From Balanoglossus misakiensis (taxonomy: Eukaryota; Hemichordata): 64,000 nt of DNA. The DNA lies in the NCBI GenBank assembly GCA_040954595.2, contig CM082596.2, forward strand, positions 2,666,001 to 2,730,000, read 5' to 3'. Of the stretch, positions 15,501 through 26,730 are shown in pieces (the stretch's first letter is position 1; every line of letters starts with the position of its first letter). The position numbers and the translations under genes were made by a program. A model generated the notes under the pieces. It was given only the letters and a program-made list of their open reading frames with translations. It made no database searches and was not told the origin of the DNA.

Positions 15501-18500
15501 ACTCGAGTGGCACATGCTCCTATTGAAAAGTTCCTTAGCGCAGAAGACACTTCAAGATTGAAATCGATGCCGCCAATGCAAAAAACACATCAGGAGAGCG
15601 CTCCGTTGAAACTCTCAAACAGTGTTAAGTTATACCCGAGTCATTATGAACATCCATGTAACACCACACATTTTATCTGCATTTAATTTCAATTCCCGGG
15701 TTTGAAAGATGTCACGTCTCTTAATTTTTCGCCCTGATTGACAAACGTGGTGTGAATAAGAAGTGAGATTCGACACCATTGCATAGAATGGTCGCTCACG
15801 TTACAGATTTCCGTTGCATTTTAACACACTGCTTAATTAGGCAATATATTTCCCTAAGTCAGCCCTACAGGTGTTGAATAATCTACCATCAAACGCCCAC
15901 CGATTCGCAATTAGGTGGGCAAATTTGCAAGCTAGCTCAGCAAAACACTTCAGACTGAAAACATTGAATTGGTGGATATTAAGACATAAATTTGTATTAC
16001 ATCTTGGTTAATGACTACAGAAATTTTCTCTGACATGCTTTTCATGACTAGTGTGAAAGTGTAATGAACTTATCATTGTCATAATGATGATGGCTAGCAT
16101 TACGGTTGAAGTGCTAAATAGTACATGTATCTCTAATTACAATACAGTATTATTCAAATGACATTTCCTTACAGTTATGTAAAGGGGCATATGTTATGAA
16201 CAGCTTACCATATTGTTTATATCTATAGAAATACCCATGTCAACAAATATGGTCCTTTAAACAGGTTCGAAAGGTCAAGGAAAAGTGTTGAGATTAATTG
16301 TCTGTTGGGCAGGTAATCTGTGCCAGTATGATCCAGCGAGAGAGAGTTAGAGACAGATAGAATTCTTGATATTGTATAAGTGCAAAAATTATAATTACAA
16401 CACGACCTAGATGGAAAAATGATCACGACTGTGGTACCACGTCAAAATCACTCATGATGCCCCCAAACCCTGCTGTTAATCTCGTAAGTAACAGTTCTAA
16501 ACTTTGCCCCCAAATAAAATCGTAATCACACTGCATCTACACCATCCGTATACTATGTACCACACGCTGAAGATGAAATTACAAAAATGTCAAAATATAT
16601 TAAGACAGCATGTGTGTGCTAAGACTTCAATGCAGCTGTGCCAAGGCAAGGTTTGGAATTTGCTTCTGGACTCTAAACGTCCCAACAGCTACATCTTTTA
16701 ATCACTAATATTTATATGATTTAATATCGAAGATGTGTGTGTACTTCTCCAGCTTACTTGGACGCTTACACTTAGACATTTTGTTTTTCTAACTGGATAT
16801 TCGTAAAGTGTGAATACAAATAGCTGATTACAGGGAGCATCTTGGTGTCGAGAGAGGCCTGGTTTACATCACGTGTAGCTGCATGATAATATTGTTGGCT
16901 CCCCATATTATTTATATTAAAATTCAGTCATTCGTTAGTAATTAGAATTTGTTAAGAATTGCATCCATTTTTTCTCCCTTTGGAACGAAGGTGGAAACTT
17001 AAAGGTAAAAGCTTTATTCATGGCTGTTTGAATGCAGATCAATCGGAAGAATACAAACAGATGTTTCAACAGCTTTTATACTTCAATCTATTTACCAGAC
17101 CGTTTCTCTCCCACAGTCGAAGGTGTGGCCACTGCATTCACCTGTCACTTAAAAAATGTTAAGTTGGACAAACGCACCGACGATTTTTCAAGTGATGACG
17201 TCATTGACACAAACGCTTTCCGTCCTTTGACGTTCTTAGCTGGTCGTGTCGGTCCGGGCATCATTATGTTAATCAGCAGCATGAGTCTGCGCGACGTATG
17301 CTTGCTGAGAGAGATCAGTACACTAGCCCTGATGACATTTGAAAATCCCCGACAAAATGTGGATCGTGACATTTTCGTGCGAAATGCTATATTGCCAGTT
17401 TTCTGTATACCGTACATGTAGGTATAGAACTCAATTCGCAGTATGATTAATTCTGATCTGAGGCGGCCCGTCGTCACGTTCAACCGACGTACTGGTTTGC
17501 AAGTATTCTTGAATTTAGTGCATGCATGCATGTACAATTCATCGATCAAAGTAGAGTGATTTATCTAAATTTGATTGCCACCGTACGATACCGGTATGTT
17601 ACATGCATGTCAGTTTTGGACTCATCATACGCTTTTTGACAATATTATTGCATTTTGGATCATCAGTAGCCATGGTTTCCACACAGACACCTTCAGTAAT
17701 GTTTATACGAAACATGCATTGTCTGGCAATGTACATGCAGTCATCAGTCAAAGTAACCGACTTTCTCCTTTTTCATGAACAAACTGAAGTTGAAGAATAG
17801 TTGGAAACCTTTTCTGCCCTTCGCTAAGTTTTTATATTAGATTGAATTATCTAGACAAGTACTATAAAATTCAGAATTGCGTTTCTGATTATCCATGCTG
17901 TGGTTACGAACAGTCTACTGTCACAGGAACATCATGGGGAAACGTCGACATTTCAGGCCATGATCATGCATCTTTGAAGTCATCACATATTTAAACAATA
18001 TTACATTCATTAAGTACCTTGTGATCTCTGATCACAAGGTTGTGTAATGTACAAGGAAATGTCATAGCGTATACAACAGTGTGGGTGTATTGCGGATGTT
18101 AAAATACTCACTGTCGTTTCACAAAAGAGATCTGGGATTTCAAATGTCAGCACATATAAACCGGGTCCAGGAGACAGATTCACATTGCCATGACAACAAG
18201 TTCATGCCGCTGACTAAATCCATTCTCAAATAATGCGACTTCTGCTGTGTTAAAACATTAACAGAAAGTTTCCGCTTATATTCTGTGTTGTTTATCCGAT
18301 GGCATCACTTCGGACTTAAATAACAGCATGTACCGAAATAACACCGCCTTCAACTTCTTAATCATAGCGCTAACCTAACTCTATGTTTTTGTCATACTTC
18401 GGGGGAGAGTACGAAAATCTCGTGAAGACAGATTTTTACCCTTTGAGTCGTAGCAAAGCTCCTTTGAAAGGGAAACATCTAATTCCGTTGCCAAGGAAAC

Positions 18501-20221
18501 CTGAGTAGGAACTACGTGGGAAGGCAGAATATTCCATCCTTTATCACTGATCAGTCTCGTGGTGTCGCACCCGAGGCAGTTCTGGTGACTGGAGAGGCAA
18601 GTTGGAATATTGAAGTTTGCAGTGTAGAATTGACCGAAGAAACAGTCACTCGCGAGCTAAAAAACAATCAATATTGACGTAACGATTGCCTTGTTTATCA
18701 TCGGCATATTCCCGAGTTTCGGAAAAACTCTGGGTAAGAAAGTGCCCTTTACTGATAACACTGTGTAGTTATATGTCGGTAAGGCACAGACGGTACCTTT
18801 GATTACCAGGCAGCTTCACAAACAGCGCAGTTTTCGGAGGAATGAGTACCTGCTAAAAGCGAAATTATCACTGTCGTGATTGCCAAGTTGCCATGGAAAT
18901 GGAGCTTCTGACGTACATAGATTAAAACAAAATCTAGCAAAAAATTTTAGCGTGCATTGGTGGGGTTAAGATTCACCTTCTATGACTCAAATTACTTTCG
19001 ACGTCATCATCATCATCGTCATCAAAATCAAAATCATCATCATCACATTTCCAGTACATATTATGATAAAAGTAATATGATTAGGTGCAGAGAGAGGGAG
19101 AGAAAGAAATATTTGTCAGTACAACAGGTATATTATTATCCATAGGCTGAAATAATTCAAAGTTATGAGACATTTATGATGGCTTTTTCTAGCTGAAAAG
19201 ACGATGAAATGATATAAACAATTCTATGCTCGAAGACTTAGAGTCTTAAAGGCAACTGAGCAGTATGATTTATACTTTCCCATTTATGGTAAAAGGGGAT
19301 GCGCCAAACTCAGGGCTATCATTGGGCGGTGCACTTTCCCAATGACCATCCAAGTGAAATTCTGTGATTGGCTATTTCTCCAGTACCACAAAATATCTGG
19401 CCATATATCAGACCTTTGCCTTTGAATACATTTGTTGAAAAACTAATTTACAACCAATCACTATTGTAATTTAAGTTGGATGCCAATCTTATGGGCCGCA
19501 AGTTGTCCTTTCTCTGTTTTCGCTCACCTGAACTACGATCCTCAGGTATTATTGACATTTATAGACGAGAACAGATAATACTTCCTGAATAAAATAGTTG
19601 TCGTTGTAAGATGATACATATTGGATAAAATTGTCTTCATGGCCTTAGACGAAAAACCTTCATTTGTAATCCTGTATTGTTCCTGTATATACTGCACTCA
19701 CCACAGGTGAGCTTAACATCGCCTTATTAAGAACAAGATATTATAATCTACATGTATATCACTGCCTTCTACGCAGGTGGAAATGGCGAAATCTTAAAAT
19801 ATTTTGCTCCGCTTGTTATGACTTGGGAGTTTGACGAATTTTGTGATAATTTTCAGTGCCGTCTAGTTTTGTGTTAAGCTACACGCAATTTTTGTGATAC
19901 GTTAAAAGCGGGTGAAATACTTATATCAATAGTCTTACAGTTACAATCTTAATATATCTCAGAAAATCAAAGATGTATGTCTCGTGTCTGAGTGCAAGAA
20001 AAAACACTAACATGCATACTTGATAAGAATCGCTGGCACTTTTTCCTGCATTAAAGATCAGAATGGTTAAATCATTGAATCAACACATTTTAGTAAGTCG
20101 CTTGAATTGCATGGGCGTAGAGCTTAAAAAGAAGAAGAATTAACTCACCTCGATGCAGCATTGTAGTCAAAAGGACCACCGAAAACACGATATTTCCGTT
20201 CATATTTACCGTGTAAGTCAT
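175..20221 (-). CDS. nAChR-like Cys-loop receptor subunit R1, alpha9/10-like, 3' end off the window
   Basis: Predicted subunit of a pentameric cation-selective ligand-gated channel at the plasma membrane. Coding exons, 5' to 3': 20221-20149, 8382-8243, 4694-4650, 1325-1216, 878-676, 501-175. All joins use AG/GT sites and keep frame, giving 299 codons plus one base; the final exon with M3, cytoplasmic loop and M4 is beyond position 1. The protein has a hydrophobic N-terminus (residues 1-24), glycosylation sequons at N29 and N52, loop D W in exon 3, loop A Y121, Cys-loop C157-C171 (13 residues between), loop B W178, loop C Y216 and Y224, then M1 and M2. M2 starts [17 protein letters not shown], a cation-type sequence with E at -1' and no PAR motif. 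Loop C lacks the vicinal CC of alpha subunits. Introns are large (about 11.8, 3.5 and 3.3 kb for the first three). Family assignment is firm; subunit class and ligand are inference. Confidence 0.93.
676..878 (-). CDS. R1 exon 5: loop E, Cys-loop and loop B
   Basis: 203 nt. It encodes the strand with WAAPVI, the Cys-loop [15 protein letters not shown] (13 residues between cysteines) and FGPWQYEG, which carries the loop B tryptophan. Acceptor TTTTCAG, donor GGAG|GTAAG. Confidence 0.96.
1216..1325 (-). CDS. R1 exon 4: loop A region
   Basis: 110 nt, beginning RWNDEYLSWD and ending with the loop A motif WLPDVSLYD. Acceptor GGCAG, donor GACAA|GTAAG. The last two bases join the T of exon 5 to make Asn. 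The same 110-nt size is found in R2 and in vertebrate nAChR genes. Confidence 0.93.
1326..4649 (-). other. R1 intron 3
   Basis: Intron between the 45-nt and 110-nt exons. I see no coding exon in it. It holds a short CTTC run at 3491-3506 and otherwise AT-rich sequence without clear structure. Confidence 0.75.
4650..4694 (-). CDS. R1 exon 3: 45-nt loop D exon
   Basis: Fifteen codons, DERKQTLQVNTWLTL, between TTTCAG and CTG|GTAAG. A 45-nt exon at this point is a hallmark of nAChR genes. The W is the loop D (complementary face) tryptophan. Confidence 0.93.
7263..7298 (+). repeat. 18-bp tandem duplication
   Basis: The unit GTGGAGTCCTGTAATACC occurs twice in direct succession without mismatch. 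It is intronic and small. Confidence 0.9.
8195..8222 (+). repeat. TCAA tetranucleotide microsatellite
   Basis: About seven uninterrupted copies of TCAA, beginning 20 bp upstream (in + coordinates) of the R1 exon 2 splice donor side. Likely length-polymorphic. Confidence 0.9.
8243..8382 (-). CDS. R1 exon 2: N-terminal helix of ligand-binding domain
   Basis: 140 nt between TTTTCAG and ATG|GTAAG. It encodes the N-terminal alpha-helix region (ESMKKLVNLLLADYNTIVRP), followed by an N-glycosylation sequon (NIS) and the first beta strand (DMQLFISQVINM). Length and both phases equal R2 exon 2. Confidence 0.93.
11450..11575 (+). repeat. 63-bp imperfect tandem duplication
   Basis: Two adjacent 63-bp units starting AAGTTCAAGTGTTTATC and AAGTTGAAGTATTTATC match at about 44 of 63 positions by eye. 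Because 63 is a multiple of three, both units are open in one frame and read as two related 21-residue stretches (VxVFI...PC...IA..I). No larger gene is visible around them. Confidence 0.7.
17032..17549. other. Two-strand open region with perfect CRE, uncertain
   Basis: Open frames of 129 codons (+, 17032-17421) and 134 codons (-, 17145-17549) overlap in a patch richer in CpG than its surroundings. Neither product resembles a family I recognise. A perfect TGACGTCA lies at 17196-17203. It could be a conserved intronic enhancer, an exon fragment or chance. Confidence 0.25.
18016..18040. repeat. Perfect 11-bp inverted repeat, 3-nt loop
   Basis: ACCTTGTGATC, then TCT, then GATCACAAGGT: the arms are exact reverse complements. 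Outside the arms, ATTACA and TGTAAT are also complementary, so a longer interrupted stem is possible. Function unknown. Confidence 0.9.
18184..18197 (+). promoter_or_regulatory. RFX X-box-like motif 1
   Basis: ATTGCCATGACAAC agrees at 12 of 14 positions with the X-box consensus GTNRCCNNRGYAAC. It is one of three such motifs within about 720 bp of R1 intron 1. Confidence 0.4.
18487..18500 (+). promoter_or_regulatory. RFX X-box-like motif 2
   Basis: GTTGCCAAGGAAAC agrees at 13 of 14 positions with GTNRCCNNRGYAAC. It is the best of the intronic cluster. Confidence 0.45.
18887..18900 (+). promoter_or_regulatory. RFX X-box-like motif 3
   Basis: GTTGCCATGGAAAT agrees at 12 of 14 positions with GTNRCCNNRGYAAC. 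It lies exactly 400 bp from motif 2. Confidence 0.38.
19004..19046 (+). repeat. ATC-rich imperfect microsatellite
   Basis: Imperfect runs of CAT/ATC broken by AAAATC. In one frame it reads as a polyhistidine tract, but the surrounding frame has no other coding character. Confidence 0.85.
20149..20221 (-). CDS. R1 exon 1: start codon and signal peptide
   Basis: ATG at 20221-20219 opens 24 codons plus one base, ending CGAG|GTGAG. The segment after the first residues is hydrophobic (IVFSVVLLTTML), as expected for a signal peptide. Phase 1 matches exon 2 and matches R2 exon 1. A second in-frame Met at codon 7 is an alternative start. This exon is the least certain of R1 because signal peptides are poorly conserved and it lies 11.8 kb from exon 2. 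Confidence 0.7.
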
Positions 20222-20810
20222 GGACAGATATGGCTATATACTACCGTTTGTCTTTGCTCCGAAGCCTAATATATGACCGCCAGGGAAAATACTAATGAAG
20301 ACACGGTGATGTGTATATTCGTCAACGTACCCGTTGGGACGATGGAAATCCTACATGGAAACGATGGAAGCAGACAAAAACATCACATTCGCTTAACGAT
20401 GCCCCCTGCAGTCGGATACTTTGAACACAACAAGCGCATTGGGCATATAAAGTCCGTGCTCTGATAAAAACGTAGTTCTACAGTGGCTGATGAGCTGAGT
20501 TGGTGTTGCATACAAAGTTGGCGGACCCTTTAACGCAGTGGGTTTGTTTTACATGACTACGCAGGCCGAGCATGTTTTATCATAGCGGGAAGAATCTTTA
20601 TGAATAATTAAAGCAAATATGGACATGTCATTACGCAAGGTGGTGTACTTTGTCTGCATCAAAGATTTCTCGCCACAGGAAATGTTGACATTCTATCTTT
20701 CTCGGTTTATGGGTGACTAATTTGGATGAAGGCATTCAATTTTCTCTTGTTGAAAAGAGTGAGCGCCAGACGCCAGGTCGGATAAGATATACACTTAATT
20801 GACAGGTTTA

Positions 20811-20829
20811 TGACAATAAATTATTGTCA
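20811..20829. repeat. AT-rich palindrome
   Basis: TGACAATAA and TTATTGTCA are perfect 9-bp arms around a single A. No transposon ends or coding sequence are attached. Confidence 0.85.
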
Positions 20830-23800
20830 ACAATTCTAAATGTATGGAGGAAAGGTATGGTGATTTCCTCTACTGCACGGGTCGTATTTTCTGTACCCTA
20901 CTTTGTTCGGTAATTTTGCCCTTTGGGATGATTAAGCCATTTCGCTCGTTAAACAGCCAGGCAATTCATATCAACTAAAGGAATACAAGTTCCTGATGGC
21001 GCAGATTTTATCTGCTGTATTAGAAATTGATAAAAATACGACACAAAAGAGATGCTACTCTTCCGGTCTCTGCCTATCAACTATTGTTAGTAAGGTATCA
21101 CTATATTCACATTGATGATTAAATCTTTCCCATTGTAATTATATAAACCAATTCAACCCCTACTTAAAGCAATTGCCAGTTCCCAGATGTTCTTCTCAAA
21201 GGACCAATCATTTATTTTTGTTCATGTCATGTGATACTACCCGCCTTTTCCTATACATATGATTATCTATTGGTCTGTCATCACTGATTAATTTTGTCTT
21301 CAAGCGGCAGGCATTAATTCAATTGTGGCATTTGTCGTAATGCATTTAATGGAAATATGTGATCTTTTAATTATATTTTACTTCATGTGAGATGTGATTT
21401 ATGTAGCGGACTGAACCCTCCATTGTTGTAAAGCTCAACTCACGATTAACGAGTCACGATGAGCATATAATAAAAAGAAAGGCAGCTCCATGCTTCCATT
21501 CTACTACCATAGTTATGAGGCAATCATTCAGTGTTTAACTATTCATATTATTTTGTTTGTTAGATAATATTCTGATAGTGTTTTCGGGAATATTATGACA
21601 CGACTGTGGTTTTGATTGGTAGTGTAGTTGCTTCCATCTGTGGCTGGTTTGATGTCACAATCGTCGATGGTGTTTGAATGTCGGTAGAAATTCTTCTTCT
21701 TGGTCCAGCAAGGATGTTAAAAGTTTATCTGACATGTCTCATTTCAATCACATTGCGTGTGTAGTTCTATTACTGTTGGCCTGTTGGGCATACTTGGGCC
21801 TTGTGAAGCCAGTGTGGGCTTGTGATTTTAATTCTCCAATGAATTTCTTCCATATACCAAACATGCATGTTTTATGTCTGCGAAATACAATGTATTTAAG
21901 CATAGAATGATATAAAATATGGATATATATATGGAGGTAGGTAATGCTCTCACATTAACAAGAAGTACCGGAAAGAAAAACATCATCAATTCTCATAGGA
22001 AGCAAAATAATCAAAAAAGTTTTTATGAATGAAGAGATTGTGTGTCTCCTTTAAATCTTGCAAGAGCAAAAAACCTACCAGTGCTTTGAAACTTGCATTG
22101 ACTACGTAAGCATACCGCCCTTTTCAACCTGCATTCACATCACTTAGAATCAACTTGCCTGACAGACGTACGGCCGAGATTACATAGAAAAAGGTCACTC
22201 AGTTCTCAGCAGTTTTTATTATCATTTCATCTTACTCGGCGTAAAAACATGACAAGTGGCTTGTGCAATCCATTACATTATCAATTTAGAAGTGGCTAGA
22301 GTTGACACGAGGCTTGCACTACCACGGTAACCAACGCATATCAGGAAACGCAACCAATCGTAGACAAAGAGACATGTACATGTACAGCCATCAATGTGTT
22401 CAAATAAATGCCAATCATTTATTTTATTTGTACCTTTCATATGCTGAAAAATCAAACAATTAACACTTTTTAAAATCTTGAGCCATATTTGAACAGACCT
22501 CATGTGATTACCTGCGAACTACCGTTACCATGTACAAGAGTACCGTTGCCATAGCTATATGTGATATTTATAGAACAAATCGGCCAATCGGAACAGGGCA
22601 TTCAGTACTAGTAAGAAGTGGATTTCGATGTAGAAAATCAAATGTGAATGATCACTGGCAATCAACAAGGCATATATGAAGAAGGAAGTTCAATTATTAA
22701 TAACCAACATGCAGTCAGTTTAGTTCAAAACAAATGATAGACTTCATTGATACATGCCGTTTGAAGCGTGCTCATGTGGCGATCGATACACTGTTCACGT
22801 GTTGAAAGGATAGCCTGGGATATATAAACGAAATGAGGCTTGACGTATGAACCTTTTCTTTCTAATGGCGTTTAATACGCCAGCCTTGCAACTTGCAAGA
22901 GGCTTACATTAAACCAACTGCTTAGCGAATGCATTTCCTGTGCGTTTTATGATATTCCGAGAATCGTCATAACAATCCATCTTGAAAAAGACCCCAAGCC
23001 CGCAGCACTCCAATTTTGATTATACAGCTTGTGTTTCTCTATGCAAACGATCATTATCTATGGTTTCGGCAGTGCGATTCTAATAACCATCTCAGTCACG
23101 CGAAGAAAAACGTCCCTGAAACTCATTAATACTGACGCCTGAAGATAGTATAATTACCCGCACAGGCAACTTTTATGAGTTTACCAAAGTGCTGTTTTTA
23201 CATTTCTAAATGCATATCAGCCAAGACCGGCTTTCAAAATTAACCATCTTCTATGAGTATATGCAGTCATTGAAACATATGAAAGGCAATTACCTTTATT
23301 CTAAACAATCTCAAACATGAGCTTTAAAATCTTTAGACTATACTGCATGACGCCAGATACACTAAAACTCTCCTGAAAAGTAAGTTGTACACGCCACCAG
23401 AATAAAAAAAACATTATAGATGTTGTATTACAGTTTTGCTCATTTACAATTTCAAAATGGCCGCCATTCTCTGTGTTAACTGTATAGAGTAAATATAAAG
23501 TAACGGTAGTGATTTTTTATGTAAACAGTACCTTGAAACCTATATAGTAAATAATCGAAAGATTTGAAGGACTATCATCAGAAAATTTGTCGTTGAGGTG
23601 CATACATGTACTACCGGTACCTTCAATCATTTGCATGATCAATATGATAATTCATTATTCACTACCCTGCTAAGGCATTTTAAAAACTAATTCCAACTGC
23701 CACTAGCAGCATGAAAAGAAAAGTGCTTGACAAAGAGTGCGGCAGGTTTCTTGTGGTGAAGACACTAAAACAGGAGGTGCCTGTCTAGCAGGAATATGCA

Positions 23801-25262
23801 CATAAATGTATTACACACAATTGGAACTATTTTGTGATTATAAGATACCCATACATATCATATACATCAAATGAATTTGATGAAACTGCATGCACAGCCT
23901 TTTTTGTGAATTGCTTTTTTTCAGTAAAAATATTAGTAGAACAGTAACATGTAAGCCGTTTTCAGGATATTTTCAAGATCTTATTAATATCACAAGGTAG
24001 TTCCTATCGTGTTTTATGTATAAATCCTTGGTTCTACATGTAGGTCATATTCGTTAACAAAAGACTTCACTGATTCTCCGTTTTCCACATCCATAAAACG
24101 CATGCCACACATGTATTACGGGTCATTGTGACATACAGTTTGTTCAGTGGACCTTATGGAAAAGGGAACTTTAAGGAGATGTGATCGGCACAGCGGCAAA
24201 ACTGAAAGGCTGTTCACTGGAATTGGAGAACGCTTTAGGATCCAGTTCAGTTCGTACAACACGATGATTTCCATTTAAGAGATTAGATTCTGCAGAGAAC
24301 AGCCGAATAAACACTTGTCATGAATGGAATGGCGACCTTGAAAGAAAATGGGTTTCGACGATAAATTTGTTGTAACGCTACGAATAACATCTTTAGATTT
24401 CAAAAAAAGTTTAGATTTACACCTTGAAAAAAGAAAAATATCATCATTAAAAAGTACTGCTACCTGTCTTTAAAAAAGATTACAAGCAATCACACATCTT
24501 GTCCAGTAGTTGTTACCATTTAAACGAATGTTAGACGTTTTTAATGTTGCCATTACATTTCCATTTTTCGTGAAATGTTATGTAAAGTGTGTAGCTCTTT
24601 ACCCCTGATGTTAATTGCATATGATTTGAGAAATAATCGACATTAGGTCATGAATAGTGCATAGCATGTCATCCATTTAAGTTGTTCGCTTTTGCCTCGA
24701 GATATTGCCTCGGGAGAACCAGAAATAAGCGTGCGGAAACTTGTGATAAAGCTCTATTTGATTTTTAGAAACTACACTTGTGCAATAGTTTAGTTGTGCG
24801 GGTGTTGAAAAGGAAACCGATTTCAGGTGAGCCCACATAACTCAAATTTAATACCCCAAAAGGGCATTCCTTTTTCAATTTATTTCGAGTAACCCATGAG
24901 CAAATTATTTTAAGGTCAAAAGTGAGAACGTGACCAATATGTTTACCAAGGAAATGTCACCAAAGTGTTACTAATTTGACCAGGCAAGGTGACCTTTTAC
25001 ATGTAAGTCCTAGCGGGAACACAGTTTTCAGATTTACCCCTTGCCTGCAAACTATAGTATCGAAAATGACACCCATTTAAATCTACAATTACAAGGGGGA
25101 CACGTGCGTGTTTCTCAGCGGAAAGGAGACTGAATTGAAGGACTGTGTTAGAATGAAAAGAGCAAAAGCTAAAGGTGAAAGTCTTGTAGCCAGACATATT
25201 GTCAATGCTGTTTTTGCTTTGAGTTAATCTCACTTTGAGCTAATCTTTGGTACCGTATCAGT

Positions 25263-25300
25263 ACATCACCGTCATCACCATCATCATTGTCATCGCCGTC
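25263..25300 (+). repeat. Imperfect ATC/GTC trinucleotide run
   Basis: Degenerate triplet repeat of the CATCAC/GTCATC type. Similar in kind to the run at 19004-19046. Confidence 0.75.
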
Positions 25301-25531
25301 TCATATTCTATTAGTTATTTTCATCTCATATTTAAGCTCAAATTGTTCTGCACGTTTCCTGATTGCTGCGACTTTTTGACTCTGCGATGGAATGCTATTC
25401 TCCAGTGCCGGTAATGTCTCTGGAAATGTGGCGACTGAAATTACCAAATTAAACTAGTTTGCGAGGAATCTAATGATCGCTTAATGTAGTGGGAGATGCA
25501 CATCCGCCCTTAAGATAAACGCATTTTACAT

Positions 25532-25545
25532 GAAACCATAGCAAC
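25532..25545 (+). promoter_or_regulatory. RFX X-box-like motif, intergenic
   Basis: GAAACCATAGCAAC agrees at 13 of 14 positions with GTNRCCNNRGYAAC. It lies 5.3 kb upstream of the R1 start codon. Confidence 0.35.
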
Positions 25546-26481
25546 AGGCTATTGGATGAGGGTTATTATGACGTAAAACGATTCGTCATTCTTGATGACA
25601 TGCGTAACTGAATTGCAAGAATCCTGGGAGTGTGTTGTTATTAAAAGCTTCGAAATATGAATTCACTCTTCAAAAACAATTCATCAGATTCATTTGTCAT
25701 TTTCATAATTAATTATAAGTGTAGCCTAAATTAGTACAGAAATGAGCAGTTATGCATGACAGTGTCAGTAGACAGGGCAAGTTTGCCCAAGGACATATTC
25801 TGACTGATTCGTCCATATGGTAGAAATGGTTTAATTTATCTTGATGGTGGAGAATACAGTTTCACTCTGATTCATTATTTCCTGCTGTCTGATTATTTTG
25901 ACAGTAAAAGTCAACTGTATTAAATTTATACACAGGCTTTCGCATAAATGTTATTTGCCTATAAGGTTTACTCACATTTTGTAGGTTAGCCAGTTTGCTG
26001 TGATGTTTCATCGAATGTTTCTGATGTGGCTGTATAACAGTAAAATACAGTGCACAAAAATGAATGTGCCAATTGACTTCACACCGACATTCGCAATAAA
26101 TGGTGGGCCAGTTACATGTGAGTAGTAGACTGGGCTTTTGCTTTCCTGCACTTGAAGAACCGGACAGTATGTTACATGAAGTGTTGTCATCCACTTAATG
26201 TGATTTGAGCATAAATGACAACATACATTACACCAGCAGCCTCAAATGAATACACCAGTCACAATAGCAGTGATGCATTTATTCAGATTATCATCAGCTG
26301 TAATAGAATGCTGTGTAACTTCGTTAATCCCATCATTGTCAGGGGTGTTATGTTTCCTATTTTGCCAGTAGAGACGAGCTGTTCTAGCCAACCAACGACA
26401 GTCAATATACCTGCGTGGCTTTTATGTCTGCATTGCGCACGAATTATATGCGCAGTGTACGGCAACTTATCTTTGTTGGCA

Positions 26482-26730
26482 CTAGTATGCAAATTGCGTA
26501 ACTACCACTTTATCTCCACATACATTACACGTCTGCCAAGACAAATCTCCGCAGTCCGACTTGATGAGCGTCGCGGAGACCTCTTTGCACGCCAGACAGT
26601 AAATCTGTCCTTGGCGATTGTTTGAGTCTTTTTCATCAACTGTCGCGGACGTGAGCGATGCACCTTCTAGCTCAGCATCAAAGAGACATGCGAGCGAGTT
26701 ATTGAGGATTTGGCTTACAAGGTCATACAA
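26482..26730 (-). other. Candidate exon or gene fragment with two CxxC motifs, hypothetical
   Basis: An 82-codon frame reads IYCLACKEVSA, then 14 residues later CNVCGDKVV, a spacing that could bind one zinc ion. The segment CNVCGDK resembles the first zinc knuckle of nuclear receptors (CxVCGDK), but the following SGxHYG part is absent and the frame stops soon after. The patch around 26570-26700 is richer in CpG than its flanks, which supports a coding origin. It could be a decayed gene or transposon fragment; an antisense 136-codon frame (26215-26625) also overlaps. I cannot assign a function. Confidence 0.22.

Larger units (their letters stand above)
8383..20148 (-). other. R1 intron 1, long, with candidate regulatory sequence
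   Basis: An 11.8-kb first intron. It contains a 63-bp imperfect tandem duplication (11450-11575), CpG-rich patches (about 8785-8890 and 14640-14870), a two-strand open region with a perfect CRE (17032-17549), a perfect hairpin (18016-18040), three RFX X-box-like motifs (18184-18900) and an ATC-rich microsatellite (19004-19046). No second gene could be supported in it on either strand. Confidence 0.7.

Noticed and set aside
17575-17800. Two overlapping plus-strand frames of 65-67 codons
   Set aside because: They occupy different frames of the same AT-rich intronic sequence and have no supporting feature.
18957-19145. Polyhistidine-containing open frame
   Set aside because: The His tract is produced by an ATC/CAT microsatellite; no other coding evidence exists.
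21674-21910. Plus-strand frame with a hydrophobic stretch (VVLLLLACWAYLGLV)
   Set aside because: The single membrane-like segment is not supported by a family match, splice context or signal-peptide placement near the start.
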